Positions 5,972-13,139 of a stretch of DNA of 55,120 nt are shown piece by piece. The position numbers and the translations under genes are program-made. The DNA comes from Gemmatimonadota bacterium (GTDB taxonomy: Bacteria; Gemmatimonadota; Gemmatimonadetes; Gemmatimonadales; GWC2-71-9): positions 1 through 55,120 of the forward strand of contig JACQVB010000219.1 in the NCBI GenBank assembly GCA_016209985.1, in the 5' to 3' direction. Under the pieces are notes generated by a model, which had not been told where the DNA came from, did not search any database, and saw nothing but the letters and a program-made list of their open reading frames with translations. Each line of letters opens with the position of its first letter. The first letter of the stretch is position 1.

Positions 5972-7753
5972 ATGGGTACCCCAAATTTACCCCCCGACAA
6001 CTCCGAGAGCCACGCCCTGCTGATCGCCGCGCTTTCGTATGCGAAAGCTGGCTGGCGGGTCTTCCCGCTCACGCCCGGGCAGAAGCAACCGCCGCTCGTT
6101 CCTGACTGGCCGAACCTCGCGACCACCGACGAGCGGCAGATCCGCACCTGGTGGGCGGACCATCCCCGCGCGAATATCGGCATCGCGACCGGCGCCGCCA
6201 GCAATCTCTTCGTCCTCGACGTGGACGGCCCCCAGGGCGAGCGATCGCTGGCCGCGCGTTTCTCTGATCTCCCGCCGACCCGCGAGGTCAAGACACCACG
6301 CCCCGGGCGCCATCTGTATTTCTGCGATCCGCCCCCGGACGTCGCTTCCTCGGTCGGGAAGCTCGGGCCCAGGCTCGACACCCGCGTCAACGGTGGCTAT
6401 GTCGTGGCGCCGCCGAGCGTGGTCAACGGGAACGCGTACACCTGGACGAATCCCGACGCTTCCCTGAGGCGGGTTCCGCCCGCCCTGCTCCCCTCTCCGG
6501 TTACTCAGCCCACCGCGATCTCCGAGGGCCAGCGCAACAGCAAGCTCTTTCACCTGGCCTCGCGCCTTCGCGGCATCGGGCTCGGTGACGAGGCGCTGCG
6601 CGAGGCAATCAAGGCGGAGAACCAGCGCTGCGACCCGCCGCTACCGGAAGAAGAACTGGAGGAGACGATCTTCCGGTCCGTCCTCCGGTATCCGGAAGGT
6701 GCTCCTGCCCCAACCTCAACCCTGGCGATCACCGCGTTCGCCGACATCGAGCCGGAGGTCGTCCGCTGGCTCTGGCCGAAGGTGATCCCCTACGGAAAGC
6801 TGACGCTGCTCATCGGCGATCCGGGTCAGGGCAAATCGTTTCTCACCGTCGATCTGGCCGCGCGCGTCTCGGTGGGCGGCACCCTGCCGGACGGTTCGAC
6901 GGTGGACGCGGCGGACGTGCTCCTGGTGTTCTGCGAGGACGGCGCGGGCGATACGGTCAAGCCTCGCCTCAAAGCGGCGGGGGCGGACGAACGCCGCGTG
7001 CATGAGGTGACGGTCACCGGGCGCGACGGTGCCCCTCGGCTGCTGGTCGTGCCCGACGATCTCCCGCCCCTCCAGGTGGTGATCGAGAAGACGGGCGCCC
7101 GTCTGGTGGTCCTCGATCCAATCTCGGCGTTCCTCGGCGAGAAGGTCGATAGCTGGAAGGACGACCAGGTGCGGCGCGCGCTCGTGCCCATCTCCCACCT
7201 GGCGGAGGCGACCGGCGCCGCGATCGTCGCGATCCTCCACCTCAATAAGAAGTCGAGCGCCAACGCAGTACATCGGGCCATGGGGTCGGTGGCGTTTACC
7301 GGCGTGGCCCGCTCGGTGTTCATGGCTGGCCCGCATCCCGAGGACAAGGAGCTGGAGCTGCGGGATCAGCGGAAGGTGTTCGCGCCGGTCAAGATGAACC
7401 TGACCCAGGCGCCCCGGTCCCGGGTGTTCCGGATCGTGGAGGCCGAGGGCGTGGCGCGGGTGCTGTGGGAAGATGAAACGCGGCACTCAGCCGAGGACGT
7501 GCTCACCAGCCAGATGGGGGTCCAGGCCACGCCCGAGGGCGCGCTCGAAACAGCCCTGCAGTTCTTGAGGGAGACGCTGGCGGGTGGACCCCGCCCTGCG
7601 AAGGAGATCTTCGACCTCGCCAAAGGGCAGGAAATCAGCGACGTGACGTTGCGGCGCGCTGCCGACCGGGGCGTGATCAAGCGGCAGGAGAAGGACGTGA
7701 CCGGCAAACGCTGCTGGACGTGGGCGCTGTCCGACGTGAAGGAGAACTTCTGA
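5972..7753 (+). CDS. PrimPol-AAA replication protein (primase/polymerase plus helicase)
   Basis: 593 residues. The N-terminal third is a bifunctional primase-polymerase domain: GWRVFPLTPGQKQP near 27-40, a catalytic LDVDG near 82-86, a PRPGRHLYF strand near 110, and GYVVAPPS near 143. The C-terminal half is a RepA/RecA-like AAA domain with Walker A GDPGQGKS near 283-290 and a hydrophobic-plus-D motif VVLDPISAFLG near 375. A short helical C-terminal region follows. Family role: primes and unwinds DNA to replicate plasmids, phages and satellites. The likely origin is the TGATCA array at 1506-1618. GGAAGG at 5954-5959 is the ribosome site. The stop overlaps the next ATG. Confidence 0.88.
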   Translation: MGTPNLPPDNSESHALLIAALSYAKAGWRVFPLTPGQKQPPLVPDWPNLATTDERQIRTWWADHPRANIGIATGAASNLFVLDVDGPQGERSLAARFSDLPPTREVKTPRPGRHLYFCDPPPDVASSVGKLGPRLDTRVNGGYVVAPPSVVNGNAYTWTNPDASLRRVPPALLPSPVTQPTAISEGQRNSKLFHLASRLRGIGLGDEALREAIKAENQRCDPPLPEEELEETIFRSVLRYPEGAPAPTSTLAITAFADIEPEVVRWLWPKVIPYGKLTLLIGDPGQGKSFLTVDLAARVSVGGTLPDGSTVDAADVLLVFCEDGAGDTVKPRLKAAGADERRVHEVTVTGRDGAPRLLVVPDDLPPLQVVIEKTGARLVVLDPISAFLGEKVDSWKDDQVRRALVPISHLAEATGAAIVAILHLNKKSSANAVHRAMGSVAFTGVARSVFMAGPHPEDKELELRDQRKVFAPVKMNLTQAPRSRVFRIVEAEGVARVLWEDETRHSAEDVLTSQMGVQATPEGALETALQFLRETLAGGPRPAKEIFDLAKGQEISDVTLRRAADRGVIKRQEKDVTGKRCWTWALSDVKENF

Positions 7754-8091
7754 TGCGCGCCCCCATGTGTACGTCCGGACCCTCGCAAACTATTAATACC
7801 CTGGTCGAGGCGTGGCGGGCCGAGGCCGAACATTACGCCCGCGACGGCGCGCTGGTCCGGGGCGATCTGCTGCTGCTCCGGGTGGCCGACGAGATGGAGC
7901 GCGCGCTCGGTCAGGCGGCGCTCGAAGCCCTGGTGGTGAAGGACGCCGCTGCCGAGGCCCGCGTCTCACCGGGGACGATCCGGCGCTGGCTCCGCGAGGA
8001 GCGGCTGCCGAACGTCGGGACGAAAGGGAGACCTCGCGTACGGCGGGGCGATCTCCAGCGGAAACCGGATATGAGAAAGGAGCCAGCATGA
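7753..8091 (+). CDS. excisionase-like HTH protein
   Basis: 112 residues from ATG 7753, which overlaps the stop of the replication gene. The first ~65 residues are helical (VEAWRAEAEHYARDGALVRG, then LLLLRVADEMERAL). The C-terminal part contains a helix-turn-helix of the excisionase/MerR-like type (AAEARVSPGTIRRWLREERL, then PNVGTKGRPRVRRGDL). It overlaps the integrase start by ATGA, which matches the usual xis-int coupling. It probably bends DNA at the att sites and directs excision; it may also regulate. The family call is by HTH pattern and position. Confidence 0.7.
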   Translation: MRAPMCTSGPSQTINTLVEAWRAEAEHYARDGALVRGDLLLLRVADEMERALGQAALEALVVKDAAAEARVSPGTIRRWLREERLPNVGTKGRPRVRRGDLQRKPDMRKEPA

Positions 8092-9365
8092 GCAGGGGCA
8101 AGAAGCGCAAGGCCTGGAGCTACTCGACGGGGGCGTATAAGGAACGCGTCCGCGTCTACGAGCTTGCGGGCGGAGCCCTGGTTGCGGACATCCGCGAGGG
8201 GGGTCGCCGTCGTCGGGTCCGGCTGCCGCTCCGGGACAGGGGTGCGGCCATCGACTGGGCCCGCGAGCAGGCGGCACAGCGTGCCGTGGGCGTGGCCAGC
8301 GACGTGAGCCGACCGACGCCGACCGTGGCGTTCGTCCTGAGCCACTACCTCCACCACTGGCGGAGCAAGCGCGGTCGCCCGGTCGGTCCCGACGATCACC
8401 GGCGCGCCGAGCTATGGACCCGCGTGCTCGGGGCCCACACCGACGTGCGACGGCTCTCCTCCGCTGTGTGGCAGCGCTTTATCGAGGACCGCCGGGCGGG
8501 CGCCATCGATGCCCGGGGCGAGCGGGTGCCGCTGGAGGGCCAGGTCATCGGCGAGCATCCCGACGGCACCGTACGCCGCCGACCGCGCCGGACGGTGCTG
8601 GCCCGTGCGGTCGAGGCCGACTGCGAGTGGCTGGTCGGCGTCCTCGCCTGGGCGGTCAACTGGCGAGACCAGGGGGCGTACCTGCTGACGGAGAATCCGG
8701 CGCGCGGCCTGCCGATCCCGCGCGAGACGCAGCCGCGCCGCCCGCTGGCGACGCAGGACCGGTTCGAGGCGTTGCGGGCCGTGAGCGACCAGGTGCAGAT
8801 GGAGATCCGCTGGAAGGGTCGCCGCCAGCGGCAGCGGTCCTACCTCCGGGAGCTGCTCGACCTGGCCAACGGGACCGGGCGCCGCATCGGGGCCATCTGC
8901 CAGCTACGGTCGGATGACCTGCGCCTCGACGTGAAGCCGCACGGCGCGATCCGCTGGCCGGCCGATACGGACAAGATGGGCGCCGCGTGGTTCGCGCCGA
9001 TCAACGCCGAGGTGCGGCGCGCGCTGGACCGGATCGCCGTCGAGCGGCTGACCGGCGCCTGGGCCGAGGCGGACTCACCTTTCCTGTTTCCTTCCCCGCA
9101 GCGACCGGGCAAGCCCGTCTCCAAGGATCTCGCAGCGGCATGGCTCGAAGAGGCGGAGACGCTGGCCAAGCTGGACCATCTGCCGCGCGGCGGCTTCCAC
9201 ATGTTCCGCCGGAAGTGGGCCACCGATCGCAAGGCGCTCCCCGTTACCGATGTGGCGGCGGCGGGCGGGTGGAAGACCCCCTCGATCGTGACGGACATCT
9301 ACCAGCAGGCGGACGCGGAGACGCTCCAGCGCGTGGTCGATAACGACCGGGAAGGGCGAGGGTAG
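8088..9365 (+). CDS. int: tyrosine recombinase (integrase)
   Basis: 425 residues from ATG 8088; the frame is open further upstream but that part is the shadow of the excisionase gene. It has an N-terminal arm-binding-like region, then a core-binding domain, then a catalytic domain with GRRIGAICQL (Arg about 266), HMFR (His 371, Arg 374), GGWKTPS (Trp 396) and the nucleophile Tyr at 405 in DIYQQ. The usual Glu after the first catalytic Arg is Ala here, which is tolerated in some members. It reads toward the right attachment site. It joins the 42-bp tRNA-Pro cores on integration and, with the excisionase, reverses it. Confidence 0.93.
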   Translation: MSRGKKRKAWSYSTGAYKERVRVYELAGGALVADIREGGRRRRVRLPLRDRGAAIDWAREQAAQRAVGVASDVSRPTPTVAFVLSHYLHHWRSKRGRPVGPDDHRRAELWTRVLGAHTDVRRLSSAVWQRFIEDRRAGAIDARGERVPLEGQVIGEHPDGTVRRRPRRTVLARAVEADCEWLVGVLAWAVNWRDQGAYLLTENPARGLPIPRETQPRRPLATQDRFEALRAVSDQVQMEIRWKGRRQRQRSYLRELLDLANGTGRRIGAICQLRSDDLRLDVKPHGAIRWPADTDKMGAAWFAPINAEVRRALDRIAVERLTGAWAEADSPFLFPSPQRPGKPVSKDLAAAWLEEAETLAKLDHLPRGGFHMFRRKWATDRKALPVTDVAAAGGWKTPSIVTDIYQQADAETLQRVVDNDREGRG

Positions 9366-9384
9366 CGGGCTTGGATCGCGCCGA

Positions 9385-9404
9385 TGTGGGCACGAAGCGG
9401 GCAC
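9385..9404 (+). promoter_or_regulatory. candidate integrase arm-type site, right end
   Basis: TGTGGGCAC (9385-9393) and GCGGGCAC (9397-9404), mirroring 801-821. GCGGGCACCTGC at 9397-9408 is also repeated exactly at 1478-1489. It lies about 80 bp inside attR, after the integrase stop. No other feature is visible in 9366-9481. Confidence 0.35.
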
Positions 9405-9481
9405 CTGCGCTCCTCAGGGGGCGCGGGGCTCGCGCCGGACGAGGGCCCTCAACTACCTTGGTGCATGCGAGTTAGGAAGAG

Positions 9482-9523
9482 TCGGGGCGCCGGGATTCGA
9501 ACCCGGGACCTCTTGGTCCCAAA
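9482..9523. repeat. attR: 42-bp core inside tRNA-Pro
   Basis: Identical to 654-695. Here the core continues into the 5' half of a complete tRNA-Pro, so integration kept the tRNA functional by supplying its 3' half. Confidence 0.92.
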
Positions 9524-9555
9524 CCAAGCGCGCTACCGGACTGCGCTACGCCCCG
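9482..9555 (-). tRNA. tRNA-Pro(TGG)
   Basis: 74 nt without encoded CCA. Acceptor CGGGGCG pairs with CGCCCCG, the D-arm is GCGC...GCGC, the anticodon loop holds TGG, and the T-arm CCGGG-TTCGAAT-CCCGG is perfect. It is the integration target of the element to its left. Confidence 0.95.
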
Positions 9556-9602
9556 CGACGACCGGTGAAATTAAGCGAAGCCGGTCAATCGCGCCTCTTT
9601 GG

Positions 9603-10244
9603 ATGGCCGCGGCCCTCCTTTGCGTTCGAGCGGCGGCAGGATTGGCCCAATTCTCGGTCGGCACGGCATACGGCGGCTACGCTCCCCTGGGAGGCTCGCT
9701 GATCAAGGAGCTCGGCGGCCTGAACGGAAGCCCCGTGTCGTATCCGGTATTCGAGAAATGGCACACCGGGGCTCCGGTACTGTCAGCGCGGGTCAGCCGG
9801 CGAATGACGCCGCGCTTTTCACTCGAAGCGAAATTCGCCCATTCGCCGGGCCGGGTGGATACGCGCGATTCCACCAACACGGTGGTCGAGCGCTCCGGCT
9901 ACATCATGATGATAAGCGTACGGGCGCCGGTCAGGATAACATCGCCGCTGTCCTCCACCTTCTTTCATGTCGCTCCGGGGCTGGCAATGATCCGACGGGG
10001 GGGCCGAGCATGGCGGGGATATGCCGGGACCACGAGGCCGGCGGTCCTGCTCGCGATCGGGGTCGGAGGCTTGCTGGGCAGGCGATCGAGGTTTTCCTCA
10101 CGCATTGAGCTCGAAGACTACGCGTCGTTCGTGCAGTTCAATTACGACAGATGGCAGCCGACGACGCGCCGGCTCCATCACGACCTGATGCTGACGGTGG
10201 GCGTGGATTACAGCTTCCGACGTCCTCCGCGCAGGGTTCGTTAG
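9603..10244 (+). CDS. secreted beta-barrel-like protein, unknown
   Basis: 213 residues from ATG 9603, giving a signal peptide MAAALLCVRAAAGLA with cleavage near GLA-Q. The mature part has alternating hydrophobic/polar strands with many Gly, Tyr and Phe (FSVGTAYGGYAPLGG, RMTPRFSLEAKF, SRIELEDYASF) and ends in VGVDYSFRRPPRRVR. This is typical of small outer-membrane barrels of the OmpW/outer-membrane-beta-barrel class. It is the first chromosomal gene right of the element and converges on rdgB with a 4-base overlap. Function unknown. Confidence 0.6.
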   Translation: MAAALLCVRAAAGLAQFSVGTAYGGYAPLGGSLIKELGGLNGSPVSYPVFEKWHTGAPVLSARVSRRMTPRFSLEAKFAHSPGRVDTRDSTNTVVERSGYIMMISVRAPVRITSPLSSTFFHVAPGLAMIRRGGRAWRGYAGTTRPAVLLAIGVGGLLGRRSRFSSRIELEDYASFVQFNYDRWQPTTRRLHHDLMLTVGVDYSFRRPPRRVR

Positions 10245-10858
10245 ACGCGGGGCGTGCAAGCCAGCCAATTCGCGAACGCGCGCAGCGCGCGTCCTCGATG
10301 GCTCACTGCGTGTTTTTCCTCCGGGCTCGCCTCGCCAAAGCTCTTCCCCAGTTCATCCGAGAGGAACAGTGGGTCGTAGCCGAACCCACCCTTGCCGCGG
10401 GGCTCCTGGAGAATCGTGCCGGTACAAGCTCCCTCGAACACCTGGGGAACAGCGCCGGGGTGTTGGACGAAGACGATGACCGAACGGTACCGGGCGCGAC
10501 GCCGCTCAGGGGGGGCGCCGCGAAGCTTGCGGAGCAATTCCGCGTTGTTGGCCGCATCCTGGTCCGCGGCGAGCGCGGCAAGGCGACGCGAGCGAACTCC
10601 GGGCAAGCCGCCAAGCGAAAAGACCTCGATTCCGGAGTCTTCGGCGGCGGTGGGAAGTCCGGACCGGCGCACGAAGTACTCCGCTTTCCTTCGGGCATTT
10701 CCCTCAAACGTTTCGGCGTCCTCGAGCGCTTCCTCTTCCACCTGCTCGCTCAAGCCGACGTCGTCCGGAAAAACGAGTTCGTATCCCGACGGCCGAAAGA
10801 TCTCCCGGATCTCCCGCTGCTTGCCGCGACTTCGGGTAGCGATGAGGACGGTGGTCAC
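10241..10858 (-). CDS. rdgB: XTP/dITP (non-canonical purine NTP) pyrophosphatase
   Basis: 205 residues, the usual length for the HAM1/RdgB family. Motifs: IATRSRGKQREI at the N-terminus (the family Asn is Arg here), TAAEDSGIEVFSLGGLPGV near 70-88, GKGGFGYDPLF near 155 and SHRGRAL near 187. It hydrolyses XTP, ITP and dITP to monophosphates, keeping them out of DNA and RNA. It overlaps RNase PH by ATGA and is the last gene of a twelve-gene minus-strand run. The rph-rdgB pairing is common in bacteria. Confidence 0.92.
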   Translation of the reverse strand: MTTVLIATRSRGKQREIREIFRPSGYELVFPDDVGLSEQVEEEALEDAETFEGNARRKAEYFVRRSGLPTAAEDSGIEVFSLGGLPGVRSRRLAALAADQDAANNAELLRKLRGAPPERRRARYRSVIVFVQHPGAVPQVFEGACTGTILQEPRGKGGFGYDPLFLSDELGKSFGEASPEEKHAVSHRGRALRAFANWLACTPRV

Positions 10859-11565
10859 CGCGAAAGCGCTTGGCGCTGGGCGGCGAAGAGCTGCCCGATT
10901 CCCAGGCCGGCGAGCGCGAGGAGGTCGTCAAGCTCCGAGCGGCTGAAGGTGGAACGCTCACCGGTTCCCTGAACCTCGACAAACCTATCGGGGGCGGCAA
11001 CGACGACATTGGCATCCACCGACGCGATCCGGTCTTCCGCGTAGTTCAAGTCGAGTCTGGGCTCGCCGTCCACAATCCCCACCGAAACTGCGGCCACCAG
11101 CGAGCCGAAGGGATTGGGAACCTTGCGGGTTCCCGCCATCCACGCGCAGGCATCGGCCAATGCGACGGCTGCGCCGGTGATCGCCGCGGTTCGCGTGCCG
11201 CCGTCGGCCTGAAGGACGTCACAGTCCACCCGGATGGTGCGCTCGCCGAAGTCGAATGTAGTAAGGGCCGCTCGGAGGCTGCGACCGATCAGCCGCTGGA
11301 TCTCCTGGGTGCGACCGCCCGCGCCCTGGCGCTCCCGGGGGGTGCGTTCCAGCGTTGCGCGGGGCAGCATGGAGTATTCGGCCGTCAGCCACCCCGATCC
11401 GGTACCCCTCTTCCAGACCGGAGCCGTTTCCTCGACCGACGCGGTACAGAGCACCAGCGTCGCGCCCATGCGGATCAGGCAGGACCCTTCCGCGTAGGGA
11501 TTAGCCCCGCGCTCCAGCGAGACCGCGCGAAGCGCGTCGGGCGCGCGCGAGTCGGGGCGGGTCAG
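10855..11565 (-). CDS. rph: ribonuclease PH
   Basis: About 236 residues, matching the family. It opens with a RPDSRAPDALRAVSLERG motif, followed by GATLVLCTASVE, LPRATLERTPRERQG, IGRSLRAA and VDCDVLQADGGTRTAAI, all diagnostic. It trims tRNA 3' ends by phosphorolysis. The start is unusual: no ATG, GTG or TTG fits, and a CTG at 11563-11565 overlaps the upstream TGA as CTGA exactly where the family begins. An ATG at 11637 would add 24 unrelated residues and overlap the upstream gene by 76 bp. Confidence 0.93.
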   Translation of the reverse strand: MTRPDSRAPDALRAVSLERGANPYAEGSCLIRMGATLVLCTASVEETAPVWKRGTGSGWLTAEYSMLPRATLERTPRERQGAGGRTQEIQRLIGRSLRAALTTFDFGERTIRVDCDVLQADGGTRTAAITGAAVALADACAWMAGTRKVPNPFGSLVAAVSVGIVDGEPRLDLNYAEDRIASVDANVVVAAPDRFVEVQGTGERSTFSRSELDDLLALAGLGIGQLFAAQRQALSR

Positions 11566-11939
11566 AGGAGGGCCCGGGCCTCGGGCCGGAACGTGATCAC
11601 CCAGGTATAGAACGGCAGGTCGATCGCCTCCTGCCATCTGGTGGTGATCACGATTTCGCGAGGTCGTTCTCGCCGGCGAATCACGAATCTGGTGGCTTCG
11701 GCGGGCAGGTCGAGCTCTTCGGCGCGCGTCACCAGTCGCCGACGGATGACCGGGTCGTCGAGAGTCGGGGCGAGGCGCGCCTGCGTTCTCATCGCGTCCT
11801 GCATTCTCCAGTACCGCAAGTACGCCGAGCCGATCCCCACTCCGTAATAGGCGACGACCACCAGCACCAGCAGCGTGAAGAGGCAACCGGTACTGGTCTT
11901 GCCGCTCCGATTCTGCCATCGCTGTCGCCGGCTCACCAC
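11562..11939 (-). CDS. small single-pass membrane protein, unknown
   Basis: 125 residues: a basic N-terminus (RRQRWQNRSGK), one membrane segment at about 19-40 (CLFTLLVLVVVAYYGVGIG), then a ~85-residue soluble domain with YLRYWRMQDAMRTQARL and ...EELDLPAEATRFVIRRR, ending in a strand pair around WQEAIDLPFYTW. The layout resembles DUF4845-type proteins, with the soluble part outside the inner membrane. It sits between lptE and rph with overlaps on both sides. No function known. Confidence 0.6.
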   Translation of the reverse strand: MVSRRQRWQNRSGKTSTGCLFTLLVLVVVAYYGVGIGSAYLRYWRMQDAMRTQARLAPTLDDPVIRRRLVTRAEELDLPAEATRFVIRRRERPREIVITTRWQEAIDLPFYTWVITFRPEARALL

Positions 11940-12430
11940 TGGGACTGCGCTCCATCGACGATGTCGGACACCAGCTTGTTGAGCGCGGTTTGCCGACCCT
12001 GCGCTTCCTGGGGAGGCTGGTATTCACCATCTACGGTCAGTCCGGATCGTTGCCAGAGCATACGCCCCTGGCGCTGATCATAGATCTCGACGTTCAGCGT
12101 GAGCTGCACGCGTCGCTTATTCACGGTCACGTTGCCTGCCTGCCCTGCTTGGAAAGAAACCGGAATGTCGGGCTCGTAGCGGATGATTGCTCCCCGTACC
12201 ACTGCGTCGGCGGTGGCTTCTGCCGCCGGCCTCAGCCCGAGGCGGTTTTCCACGGCCTCCCGCAACGCATCGGACACCGCCTGGGTGAGCGCCGGTTGGG
12301 AGGTCTGATTGTCGAAGGGCAAGATGGCGACCGTATGGATTTGCGGCGGCAGGCCGCCGCCGGCAAATCCGTACAAACAACTCCAGGCGCCCAGCACCGA
12401 GAGCGCGATCCAGGCCAGCTTATGGTTCAC
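11933..12430 (-). CDS. lptE: LPS-assembly lipoprotein LptE-like
   Basis: 165 residues. A signal peptide ends in GAWS-Cys18, followed by the family-typical YGFAGGGLPPQIHTVAILPF, a helix with LTQAVSDALREAVENRLGL, and strands ADAVVRGAIIRYE, VQLTLNVEIYDQRQGRMLW. The lipobox is somewhat loose (AWSC). LptE plugs the LptD barrel that delivers LPS to the outer surface; lptD is not in the window. It overlaps both neighbours, within a set of other envelope genes. Confidence 0.82.
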   Translation of the reverse strand: MNHKLAWIALSVLGAWSCLYGFAGGGLPPQIHTVAILPFDNQTSQPALTQAVSDALREAVENRLGLRPAAEATADAVVRGAIIRYEPDIPVSFQAGQAGNVTVNKRRVQLTLNVEIYDQRQGRMLWQRSGLTVDGEYQPPQEAQGRQTALNKLVSDIVDGAQSQW

Positions 12431-13139
12431 GCCAAATGTCCGGATCGAAGGTCTCCACTCGAGTCACGCTATCTACCGTGAAGCTGAATCGGGACTGCGC
12501 CCTGGGAAAATCGAGTCGGGCGGATACCACGTGATCGCCCGATTCATCAAAGTGGGCATCCGACAAACCGATGATTCTGCCTGCCCGGCGCATCTCCGCC
12601 ATCAGGCGCAGTGGTTTCTGTCGCACCTCGACGAAATCAAAGGTGTCCGATGCTGCGGCGTATCGCCACGCGCGGCGTTCGGTGGTAGCCATTGCGGATA
12701 CGGCTACCTGGGGCTTAGGCGGCGGCGGCATCCCGAGCGCGGTCCAGAAAAGGGGGGCGGACCGCAGTACGTCCGCAAAATCCCCCTCCGGCTTGGACCA
12801 CAGACCCGAATCTCCGATCACCACTGCAGCTCCAGACTTTCCGAAGGGGCCGCGAAAATCGAAACGGAGCGAATCCGGGGGAGCGACACGCACCGACGCT
12901 CGACCCCCGGCTGCGCCGCGCTCGTTGCGGTACTTCCAATGAAGATGGTAGTGGACCGGTTGTTTCGGTACATACGCCACGACCCAAGTCCGCGCGGCCG
13001 ATGCCGAATCGGGGGTCATGCCCAACGGGGCGATGCTCTTGAGTCCCCGTTGGCATCCCGCCGCAAGGACCACCGCGAGAATCGGCGCGGCATGATGGAC
13101 CCAATTCGCCTCGGCAACAGGCACAACCCGTTGGGCCAT
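12420..13139 (-). CDS. outer-membrane lipoprotein, LolA/LolB-like fold
   Basis: 239 residues. A signal segment ends in VVLAAG-Cys29, so it is a lipoprotein. The rest alternates strands in the manner of LolA/LolB or DUF4292 proteins: KQPVHYHLHWKYRNERG, ASVRVAPPDSLRFDFRGPFG, AVVIGDSGLW, then ...MAEMRRAGRIIGLSDAHFDE near the end. It may bind a lipid or lipoprotein between membranes. It lies between the Omp85-type protein and lptE, sharing one base with the former. The fold call is by pattern only; LolB itself is not proven. Confidence 0.55.
   Translation of the reverse strand: MAQRVVPVAEANWVHHAAPILAVVLAAGCQRGLKSIAPLGMTPDSASAARTWVVAYVPKQPVHYHLHWKYRNERGAAGGRASVRVAPPDSLRFDFRGPFGKSGAAVVIGDSGLWSKPEGDFADVLRSAPLFWTALGMPPPPKPQVAVSAMATTERRAWRYAAASDTFDFVEVRQKPLRLMAEMRRAGRIIGLSDAHFDESGDHVVSARLDFPRAQSRFSFTVDSVTRVETFDPDIWREP

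Larger units (their letters stand above)
654..9523. mobile_element. integrated phage-satellite-like element in tRNA-Pro
   Basis: A perfect 42-bp direct repeat bounds the unit. The right copy forms the 3' half of an intact tRNA-Pro(TGG); the left copy is an orphan duplicate. A complete tyrosine integrase ends 116 bp from the right copy. Content: membrane protein, control region, large terminase, cysteine-rich protein, short RNA, three XRE regulators, small proteins, PrimPol-AAA replication protein, excisionase-like HTH, integrase. No capsid, portal, protease, tail or lysis gene is visible. Genes overlap tightly and all look intact, which argues against a decayed prophage. Order and content resemble phage satellites (PICI/P4 style), but carrying a large terminase without structural genes is unusual. 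Satellite status is inference. Confidence 0.85.

Noticed and set aside
7812-8087. Longer integrase starting at 7812
   Set aside because: The extension is an Arg-rich shadow of the excisionase frame; ATG 8088 overlaps the previous stop as ATGA and begins integrase-like sequence.
9384-9602. Coding extension of the barrel-like protein upstream to 9384
   Set aside because: This stretch is open only because it runs antisense through tRNA-Pro; the signal peptide begins at ATG 9603.
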